Below are positions 48,295 through 58,700 of a stretch of 64,000 bases of DNA, in pieces (position 1 is the first letter of the stretch; each line of letters begins with the position of its first letter). Origin of the DNA: Lamellibrachia satsuma (lineage: Eukaryota; Annelida; Polychaeta; Sabellida; Siboglinidae). The notes under the pieces are model-generated. The model had not been told where the DNA came from. It saw nothing but the letters and a program-made list of their open reading frames with translations, and did no database searches. The DNA is taken from NCBI GenBank assembly GCA_033239005.1, contig BSQZ01000123.1:632501-696500 (forward strand), in the 5' to 3' direction. Position numbers and translations under genes: made by a program.

Positions 48295-51200
48295 TCAGTT
48301 GAATTCTTTCAACTTGGTGAGCAGCCATTCTTCAGTGAGATCTTCTGTGCTGCGGACTTCAAATACCTGTAACAGATATGCATATTCTTACATTGCCTAA
48401 CCATTTAATTTTATGTCTTTGAGCTTGGGTTACCATGGATTTCAGTTTGGACTTTTTGTATTGTATCTGTTTTCTGCAATATTTAAAGTTAGGCTGCTAG
48501 TGCAGCCGACACAAAGCCAGAAACATCTAGGTGCAGTAGATGATCGGAAATAATGTACATCCACCTGAAAGTGGCCTTAGTTCTGTAACGATCTTCGTTT
48601 TGAATTATCTATTGTTTAATACTAATATCAACATTTCAAAGACCTGGTTGCATTTCCGAGTCTTGATATTGGTGTTGTTTTTTGATGGGTTCCGTTAAAA
48701 ATCATTAAGCAAAAGTCATCATCAGAGAGAGGGACAACAAAAGATTTGGGGTGGAAAAGTAGAAAAATATTTCTTGATGTCTTTGCGGAAGGCAGCTTAA
48801 AGGCCATATCTTGTTCAAATAAATGTACATAAAAACTATATAAATATATCTATATATGTGTGTTCTTCAATGTTATGGCAAACGGGAAACCACAGTGAGG
48901 CCACAAGATCAATAAAATTGATTTTAAACAGTAACAGGCCATGGTCTAAACATAGAAATGTCTGTTTTCCGGAAATACTGTGTGGGCAGATTCATGATGT
49001 CACATGTGGAACACATCTCTCCCAGATCTGACATTCCAGGTTGCTGAATTATATTTTATTTCAACCGTTTCTCTCTTTGACATGTAGAAGTGTTGTAGAA
49101 CAGTGGCAATTCCAATTTGACTGGCCATTCGATGCATAGGTTTCTCCGAGACACACATTTTCAGCAGAAATGGGAGGTCAGACAGGACCCATGCTACAAC
49201 GAACAGTGTCATTTGTGGTACACATTTCGTGACACCTGACAACTTTGAGGGATAAATAGAGTGGAAGATGTGCTTCAAATGACAGGTAAATGTCGAGACA
49301 TCTCCAATTTCTTAAAAGAGGCACAAATATTTACACCGAGTTACGAGTACTGCCACCACCACAACAGGGTCAATGCCATCAACTTGTCAACAGCTGGGCT
49401 GCCACCAGTGTCAGACCCTCTTCATAGCCAATTCATGTCTGTATGGTGCCATGTCAGGTTGACTAACATCAACAGAAGCAATCTGTCTTTTGAAAGTTAT
49501 CCTACTGTCTCCAAAATATATTTCATCATAAAATTCTAGATTTTGGACGCAGCTATGGAGAATGTTTGAAAGGTGCAGGAACACAATTGTAGATAACGGC
49601 AATTACAAAGGCATTTTACTTATTTATTTAACTTATTTTAACCTTGTTAGCATGAGTATGGATGAGCACTGAGTATGGATGAGCACTGAGTATGGATGAG
49701 CACTGAGTATGGATGAGCCCTGAGTATGGATGAGCACTGAGTATGGATGAGCACTGAGTATGGATGAGCACTGAGTATGGATGAGCACTGAGTATGGATG
49801 AGCCCTGAGTATGGATGAGCCCTGAGTATGGATGAGCACTGAGTATGGATGAGCAATGAGTATGGATGAGCACTGAGTATGGATGAGCCCTGAGTATGGA
49901 TGAGCCCTGAGTATGGATGAGCACTGAGTATGGATGAGCACTGAGTATGGATGAGCACTGAGTATGGATGAGCACTGAGTATGGATGAGCACTGAGTATG
50001 GATGAGCCCTGAGTATGGATGAGCACTGAGTATGGATGAGCACTGAGTATGGATGAGCACTGAGTATGGATGAGCCCTGAGTATGGATGAGCCCTGAGTA
50101 TGGATGAGCACTGAGTATGGATGAGCACTGAGTATGGATGAGCACTGAGTATGGATGAGCACTGAGTATGGATGAGCCCTGAGTATGGATGAGCACTGAG
50201 TATGGATGAGCCCTGAGTATGGATGAGCACTGAGTATGGATGAGCCCTGAGTATGGATGAGCACTGAGTATGGATGAGCCCTGAGTATGGATGAGCACTG
50301 AGTATGGATGAGCACTGAGTATGGATGAGCACTGAGTATGGATGAGCCCTGAGTATGGATGAGCCCTGAGTATGGATGAGCCCTGAGTATGGATGAGCAC
50401 TGAGTATGGATGAGCTGTTACTACTTTACAAACCTTTGAAAAGCCAGCGTCGTCCACAAGTGACTTGAGACTGCCCGCATACATCATCTGCTGCTCCGGT
50501 TTGCACCCTGAGGACACAGAACAGGCCATACTACTTCATACATTCTGTCCTGGTAGCTACATTAACAAATGAAATATTTATTTGAAAATCAATTTTGACT
50601 GATCAGTGACTTTCATTGGCGCACCAATCACAGCTAATCTAACAATCGATGCCATGCAACATGATCAACGTGATCAACGTGATCAACATGATCAACGTGA
50701 TCAACGTGATCAACGTGATCAACATGATCAACGTGATCAATGTGTAGACATGTAAACATGATATTCAAATTATGTAAACATGAGATTCAAATCATACATA
50801 TAACGGTCAAATTATATCAACAAATTGTGGCTCATTAAAAAATGGTTAGAATAGACATACTTCATACATCAGATTTTGCACCTTTAAAAGCTGTTCAAGG
50901 GAAAGGCGTAGCCAAAATAGCACCCACCTGCAGGACTAACATAGATGAAGGAGAGAGGGTAGGACACTCGCCCGTCCCCGTGGTCCAGGGAACAGCTGTA
51001 GACGAGGAACCGCGGCTGACTGGCCGGCAACTCGTCCTGTAGTTCATCTAGTGTGCAATCCTACAACCAAGGCATTGTTTAGTATAATGGTAAAATATGT
51101 GAATAGTAAAAAAGGTGAAAGGTATGTTCTTATATGGCACAGTATCCAGTTCTTGGGACTGCTCGAAGTGCCTTACACTTCACCACCCCAGGTACAGTAT

Positions 51201-54200
51201 ACCTATATGTTATTTAGCTAATTTGGGTGAAATCATTGGACAAACTATGAAATTATTTTTGACCGGATCTGGTCAAAATTCAGCAAAAAAGGCAAAAGTG
51301 GTTTCATCTATATACAGTCAAGCCTTGGTATGACAACGAGGTTGTCGGGGTCCACAATTTCAGACTGCATTCTAAGCGAGGCCCGTTAAGTGTTCCCATA
51401 TCTGCCGCGAGGGCAGACAACAGTGATCTCCACCCGCTGCACCAAGTCCAAGAACGCCGTCACTGGCAACGTGTGCTGGCAGCATAGTCTACATGTCAAT
51501 AAGCAGTTTATATAGCTTATTAAACAAGTCAAAATATTGCATTATTTTCAAATGTCACACTATTGAACTGAATAAAATACATGACTTGTGTGTATACCGT
51601 TATGGAATATATTTGCTACCATGACGATGTAATGGACCAATAGGCCTACAAATCGAAAATAATAACCTGGATCTGAGCAGCCGAAAACATACACGAGCTG
51701 ACACACGCAGTATGGAAACATAAATTCACAATGCGCCACTTAACATCAATTCACCGTTTCACATGCGGATGATAAAATCATATTTTCACACACCGGCAGC
51801 GTTGTGGGTTAGGCATTTGGCGTTGTGTGTTTTGTGTTGCAAAAACAATTAGATTTACACTGTTTATCTGATTCTTATGCGAGGCGTATTTGTGAACTAT
51901 GATTACAATCAACAAACCGCCAAAGTGAAGACAGCATCAGATGCCGGCGGCAGCACAAAACCAACCAACACGTCGCCACTCATTCAGTGACATTGTTCAC
52001 CTAATGTTTACTGAGAATTGTCAAAGCAATTCATAGTGGGTTTGACAAACACACAGAGTACATCACGCAAAACAAGTGCTAGTTATGAATTAGATCAGTG
52101 CGGTGATCGTAGCATAGGAGCAAGAACGTCTCTGAAAGACATGCACATTTGGTATTTCCCCCTGGCGGCAGAAAAGTGTGATCCATGACCAATAACCTTA
52201 TATCCGAATCCACGTTGTAACATGGTGCGGAATAACGAGGCGCGACTGTATAAAGCTATTCACTGTCACGAATTACCTGACCTAATGGTCAAAGTCGATT
52301 GTTTTGATGATTTCAACAAAAGAACACACTCTTATATGAAACCGAGTACGCATATTATTTAAACTATTCACACACTACAAATATGAATATCACCGAAGCT
52401 GATTCGTGATGGTGGCAAATGAATTACAGGAAATTTATTAGTCTCGGCTCTGTTTGAATGTTACGTCATTCTCACCTCATATTCTTCATCAACAAGAATC
52501 ATGCGGCTTCCTTGGTCAATTTTCACTGAAAATGCAAACAATTTATAGCAATGACATATATTTGCAAATAATTGTTGGAATCTGATAACCAAATTTTTCA
52601 ATGTACCAGCTTTCATAAATCTGACATCTATGAAATTACTGCATACAATAAGGACACTATTTCTGGCAGGTGAAGAATATTGCCCCAAGTAGTCCTTCAT
52701 CTAATGGGGAGAATGTCCACATATTAAATCAAATGGCAAACACAAGTACAACATATTAACTAACACTAAGCATTCGTAGGAGAACTTTTAACTAACATCA
52801 AATCACACAACAACCACACCAAACACAAACTCCTATTTTAGTCGAATAACTGAATGAAACACTTCAGTAATTAAATGTATATTTATTGAGGCAGATTAGA
52901 TAGGATGTACATGTGCACTTACTGACAATGGCAGCATTATTCTTTGCTTTCCGGAATCGAAACTTCTTCAGCAGCTCCTTGCAATGTGCATCCAGTTCAC
53001 ACACTTTAACATTTTCTGCCTGCAACCACAACAAAGTAGTATCACACATGATATGGTGAATGTGGCTGATGTTGGCACATGCTCGGGATCAATTACATTG
53101 TAATTAAGACACAATTCCTGAATTGTGATTGGTGTTTTGTTTTTAAAAGTAAATGGAATTGGTGAAAATGTAATTGGTATCAATTACCTCAATTACATGG
53201 TTCCAATTTTAATTACTTTTTTACTTCAGGTCTGGGGTAACAGTGGTCTGTAATAGTAATATGTAATAGTAACAATTACAATTGTTCAAGTAATGGTAAT
53301 AGATGGAACATATTGCAATGTAATAGTAATAGAAAGCAAAGTAATAGTAATTGAGCTATTACTTTGCTATTAGTATTACAATTGAACATTTCAATCACAC
53401 CAAAACTTAATTTCATTGAAAATAATCGGACCAAAAATTCTGTATTTTGACATAATGGGATTTGGACAACCATCATGTTCAGTCGTTCACACAAAGTTTT
53501 ATTTATTTATTTTCAAACAGTGGTGATGAAATCGTTTAGTATCTGAATAATGACAGTCAACGAACTTGAGCACTATTAGCAGGAGACACTGGGACAGTGT
53601 AACTGCTGCATGGCTAATTGGTCATTTGAAGCCAGGTCCATCAGCCATCTATCCTTTTCACAGGAACCTATTCATTCCTTCACCGAATAATGGTTCCAGG
53701 CATCCAGCACTAAACAGACTTTAAAATCTTTATCATCTGAATCAATCAATCAATCAATCATTGCCATCTCCCAACCCTAGCTGCCAGCCTTCCATACTGG
53801 GTAATGTTTGAACAAAATCCAGGGGCTTGTACCAACTTTTCTGAGTTTTTCTCAGTTGGTAGCTAGCTTGCACACTATTGACCAAAAGTGTGAAAAACAT
53901 CCTATCATTGAGCCAATAATTAACTGTCCACCAAGCAGCAGCCAAGCAGTATGGGTCTACTATGGGATAATCAGACTGTGTTATATGACAGTGACATTGC
54001 TTTTTTGTTTCATTCCAATGACCATATGAAACTTCTACATCCGACTGGAATGGTGTGAGGTTAATTTAATTGAGAAATTTATGAGTTAATTGTAATTTAA
54101 TTATTTATACACCCATCAGTTAATTTGAATCTAAGTAAGTGATTATTTAAGTATGTAAAATGTTTAATCAAAAGAAAATAGTTCTGATGGAAAATGTAAT

Positions 54201-55455
54201 AGTAATGTATTACATTGCCTTCAGCATGTAATAGTAATAGAAAGGAAATTAAGTAATAGTAATCTATTACGTTGCAATGTAATAGATCCCAGGCCTGTTT
54301 CAATTACATCATGTTACTTTTTAATTAAAATTTTTCGCTACAAATAATCAATGAGATAAAATATGTTGTTTATTAAGGTGGATTCAAGAAAAGTGCCAAG
54401 TGTGTGAAGTGCTAATATATGAATGTGACGTTTTTATATGGCTACCTTTACTAGAAGTAGGACATGTATCATAGAGGTGTTAGTTGAGCCACTGGGTTAG
54501 TTGAGCCATCCATGTTTCCAAGGAAACTACAGCAGCAATAATTACATATGTTACCACCCAGTGATTGAACATGTTATTAGACCATGACTGACATACAATA
54601 AGTGCCTTTTGAGTTAAAGTGCTTAATTAATATACTATATTAATATACTATGTAGCTTAATTAATATAATACATTAATATAATATATAGCTTAATTAATA
54701 TAATATATTAATATAATATATAGCTTAATTAATATAATATATAGTAATTGTGTTGACTTATTACACACACTTGTCAGACATGTTGTACCCATTGGGTAGA
54801 TTTGGTGGCTGAGTTGTTAAGAAATTTTAGTACAAGGCCTACACAAATTATACAAATAATTTAAGCATTCACCCAACTTATGTTACAAAGTGGCTCAACA
54901 TACCCCACACCAAGTGTCAGTCGAGCGTGTTTACCAACCCTATTTGAATCAGGTACATAAAATTACATATACATACTAGATATTATTATCTTGGTATAAA
55001 ATGAACTACTAATAATCTAAGTTTATGTGAATAAAAACAGTTTTGACGCATGAATATTATTGTGCACTAGCTATAATATTTTTTACAAAAACTGACACCG
55101 TCAATGGCCTCTGCATGCCTTCCCCTAGGTCACTTTTGGAATAGTATTTCTTCGTTAACAAGCAACTACTGGAAATGAAACAATAAGTTACTGACAATAT
55201 CTTCGTCTACCGGGTAACCATGAATGCGGAAGTAAATAGTGATCTGTCAGTGTCAGTGACAGTGTGTGTGGTGGGTAGGCAGACGTATTTTCACACTGGT
55301 AATTGGTTTAAACCAAGCCCTCCGCAAACTAAGCCATTTGGTAGTATACCAGTAACCTTGAACAAAACCATACCCATTTGTTTTTGTTTTGATCCTTCGT
55401 GGATTAAATGATTATTTGTCAGAATAGCTGTTTTTAGACTCTCCAAACTCACCAT
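48295..55455 (-). CDS. GMFB: Glia maturation factor (GMFB/GMFG-like), 6 exons, 142 aa
   Basis: GMF is an ADF-homology protein that binds Arp2/3 complex and debranches actin filaments in the cytoplasm. Coding exons in transcript order: 55455-55453, 53019-52923, 52525-52476, 51060-50928, 50507-50434 and 48366-48295. Phases agree at every junction and the sum is 429 nt, 142 codons plus stop, the length of human GMFB. Exon 1 supplies only ATG before a GTGAGT donor. Recognisable blocks are [93 protein letters not shown] and [20 protein letters not shown]. Introns hold a 44-copy 17-bp minisatellite, a 9-bp repeat, a Tigger-like element and nested dispersed repeats. It is divergent from TARBP1 and convergent with CNIH. 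One gene representing both vertebrate paralogues GMFB and GMFG is likely. Confidence 0.97.
49654..50416. repeat. Minisatellite, 44 copies of a 17-bp unit, in GMF intron 5
   Basis: Unit GAGTATGGATGAGCACT, 44 complete copies with no insertion or deletion, plus a partial last unit. The only common variation is one base (GCACT versus GCCCT), with a single GCAAT copy. The array ends 16-17 bp from the donor site of GMF exon 5. Because 17 is not a multiple of 3, all three minus-strand frames stay open with a 17-residue period; these translations are artefacts. Confidence 0.98.
50661..50742. repeat. 9-bp tandem repeat in GMF intron 4
   Basis: About nine copies of TGATCAACG with some TGATCAACA. Each unit includes the palindrome TGATCA. 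It lies between GMF exons 4 and 5. Confidence 0.93.
51315..52248. mobile_element. Pogo/Tigger-like non-autonomous DNA transposon
   Basis: The left end is TA followed by CAGTCAAGCCTTGGTATGAC (51315). The right end, read as reverse complement, is CAGTCGCGCCTCGTTATTCC followed outward by TA (52248). Ends starting CAGTC with TA on both sides fit the pogo/Tigger branch of Tc1/mariner elements, which duplicate TA. The arms are imperfect (about 20-24 bp). The 934-bp interior has no transposase frame. It sits in GMF intron 3. Confidence 0.8.
53088..54365. repeat. Dispersed repeat copy split by a nested 1.1-kb insertion
   Basis: The left half (53088-53230) and right half (54296-54365) match successive parts of the continuous copy at 21525-21705. 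Between them lies about 1.07 kb whose two ends are both rich in GTAATAG/CTATTAC words (53240-53400 and 54195-54300). A later insertion into an older repeat is the simplest reading. The insert also carries a short TCAA tract (53743-53760). All of it is inside GMF intron 1. Confidence 0.7.
54630..54745. repeat. AT-rich tandem repeat in GMF intron 1
   Basis: About three units of TAGCTTAATTAATATAATA with extra TATTAATATAATATA stretches. Low complexity; no function indicated. Confidence 0.85.
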
Positions 55456-55791
55456 AGTCAAACATAAACCGGAAAAAGGACACACGCCTCCTCTTCCACA
55501 CATGCGCAGTTAGCCACACATTTGTTGACTTCCGCCGGTTTTCATGCGGTTTGTCGTCTGCTCACAGGCTTACGCATGCGATCACCTTACACATGTTACA
55601 ATACTAGCGCGTCGTTACATTTATTACACATGTAACTGTTTAAAACGTCACCGAGTTTAACCTTTGTGTTGGTCGATATTATTTAGTGTGGGGAAACGTA
55701 CAACGTTGTCGTTGAACGATAATATGCTAAATATAGGCGAGGTACAAACATAGTCATACATCATTATCATAGGCATACTTCGTATTCTATC
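55456..55791. promoter_or_regulatory. Shared GMF/TARBP1 divergent promoter
   Basis: Only 336 bp separate the GMF start codon (minus) from the TARBP1 start codon (plus). The middle (55500-55620) is richer in CpG than both flanks, with GCGCAG, ATGCGATC, GCGCGTCG and ACGCATGCG. No TATA box is placed correctly for either gene. A bidirectional CpG promoter for two housekeeping-type genes is the likely function, inferred from position only. Confidence 0.65.
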
Positions 55792-58700
55792 ATGTCTACC
55801 TCCGCGGAACACGCTACCATGCAGCACTTGTTAGCATATTGCCACGTAGATCCTTCTAAAGTCGCGCAAAGTATATGTGACGATATCGTATTGAACGTTA
55901 ATCAGGCAAGTCTGCACAATGAGACTGAAGTGGAAACAAAACTTGGATGTTTATATACAGTTTTTCTTCAGTGCAAACATCTCAATGCGACCTCTACGGA
56001 GAATGTAGGCAGTGGGGTCAACAGTCGGTCAGAATGCACCATTTTTGATAAAGCAGCGCTAAGTGTATGCATTCCACTTTTCAAGCAGAAAATAAACTTT
56101 GGCAATTGTACTGCACTGTGTATGCGATTGATCGACCTCATTCACCCATTTCTGTCTGCTGAAACCTTAGATACACTTTTCACAGAACTGCAACAATCAC
56201 TTGATTCAGATAGTTCAGAAGACATCCCCAAAAACACCACTGATATTGAGGCAGGAGATGCTGTACACATTTTGAGTAGGTTATTCTCGGAAAATGACAT
56301 GGCCACAGAGACCTCAATGTCATCGCAGTTTCGCATGGAACGCAAGAGCACACTATCAAAATGGCAACACAAATACATCACAAAAGTCCTGGAAATCTTG
56401 CCCAATGCAGACGAGAAATTATTTTCAAGTTTATCCACAAAACTTCTCCCAGAAATTTTGGGGAGAGTTGAACACGGTGAACGAATTGTCCAGTTTGATG
56501 CTGTTTGGGCACTAGTATGGGGCGTCTTCCAGGCACATGGGCAGGAGACGTTCAATCCGAATAGAACCATGACATGCTTGAGCGAACGGCCATATGCACT
56601 GATTTGTGCACTAGCTGACTGGCTTTTCGTGGACACAGATTCATCAGGTGTTATGCTGAATCTGTTGTCTAAGGCAGAGTTTTGGCTTGTATTGCAAAGT
56701 GGATTCAATCATAGTAATTCGCTGACAAGGAAGCAGGCCATGTACCTGCTGAAGAGGATTCTGGACGCACTAGAGAAAAGTGACATGGCCGTGAACACAA
56801 ACAGTATGTCGGATGATGTCAAGTTTTGGTGGCGTCCTGAAGCAAAGAAAGATGTTTCAAATGTCTGGAATGATTACATTTTGTTGATGGAGACGCTGGA
56901 AGAAAAACAGGTATGTATGATGGAAAATATGGATGCAAACTGCCCATTAATATTGATTTAAGGATATATATTTTTTATCTGGCTTGGAATTGTTTTCCAA
57001 GTAAGTACAAAAATCAAATTTTTACATCAGTGGTTACCATCTCATTTAGATCCTTTTAAACTCATGCAAAAATATACATGTGACAACAAAGTATTGAACA
57101 TTACTGTAGTTGAGCTTTTATGATAATTATAAAGTGTGTAAAAGGTATTTCATTGCGTAGTGCAGTATCCTGTCCTAAAGACCAATCAAATCATTCTATA
57201 CCTCATCAGACATGTTCCAATATTAACTCAACTTCTCTGGGAATCATTCACTTAAGTGTATGAATATTTTATTGCCCGTTTAATGTAGACCGTATATATA
57301 TGTGCTGTTAAGAATACATATATATTTTTATTATGTATATAATATAAGTAACATTGATCAGTGATATTTAAGCTTATTTTTGCATAATGTGTGTTATATT
57401 TTGTTTCAGACACATGTCATCAAGCCTTTGATGTCAAGATTGGACAACCTGTTTAAAGCAACCATCAAGAAGAAGCCTGGTACTGATGTAGATGAGTTTT
57501 TATTTGCACAATGTCAATTTATATCTATAGCTATATTAATATATATTTGAAAATTAATAAACTAATTATTATTTAATTAAATTAAGAGTTATATATCGTT
57601 ATTCTGTCAGTCACATCAATCGGGGCCAGACTGAAAATGAACATTGCAAATTTAGATTTGTAATAAAATGATAACTCAACGCAACTTGGCAAACTCATCA
57701 AAATTATTAGAAGTAACATACCTCAAAGCACAAGGTATTAAGGTAATAAAATTTCAACAACTGTGTACTGTAGTGATGACATATGAGGTTGAAACATTAT
57801 CAACACAAATGAATAAACATGTTAGAAGACCGTACTGTCAATTGAGAGATTTTGAGAAACAATGCTAAACCTAAGCCACGAAAGCGGCACAAACAAAACT
57901 ATCCCAACTACACATGCGCGTGAGCATAAATGCACACACACGCATGCACACACACACACACGTAGTGCTCGTAACCCTCCAGACGTCACCTATTTTTTAA
58001 AAAACCTTGCTACACAACAAATTATTTTACAGTTTTGAGTATGCCTACTTTCCTGAGGTTATGAACCATCCTTTCCAACTGAAGTCCCCGTGCGTCATCT
58101 TGATTAGTTGATAACAGTTTGACTGATGCCATCACTGTCTCAGACAGAGGACATCTGCACGCATCCTGGGTTACAAGTCTGCTGCAGAGAATCGCTTGTC
58201 ATGAAAGCATGACAGTCAGGAGATGGGGAGTAATGACCTTACTCACAGCCGACTACACTGCATGTCCTTTCTTTGAACAGCAGGTGGAAGTAAGATTTAC
58301 CATATATCATTGTAACTGAAATCACATTTATTTATTATTTATGTGAGACATTTCAAATGAAACTACATTCAAAGTTTCATTAAAATTATGATGGCTGTGA
58401 TATGTCTGACAGTACATAAAAATCAAATTATATAATAATTGAAATAGACAGTTTATGTTATTAATATTGAGACAGGATTTGACCAAGAATCCTGTAAAAC
58501 ATTAGATGTTGCTTAAATTAATTTAACTATGTTTTTCTTCAGACATGACAATATAGTTTAGTTTTACAACACACAATTTATGCCTTCATTTATTGAAACT
58601 TCTTTTGTTTGTACACTGCTTCATCTGATCTGATATTTATGATAACTCAGATTTTGTGTGAATGATTTTGTACGTTTTGTTGTAGACAGTTATTGTTTTG

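Noticed and set aside
49628..50529. Long minus-strand frames of 222-298 residues with a 17-residue period
   Set aside because: They arise because a stop-free 17-bp minisatellite is read in three frames. Only the first residues of the longest one ([11 protein letters not shown]) are real GMF exon sequence.
56142..56708. 188-residue minus-strand frame
   Set aside because: It is antisense to TARBP1 exon 1, which has clear family support and matching splice phases.
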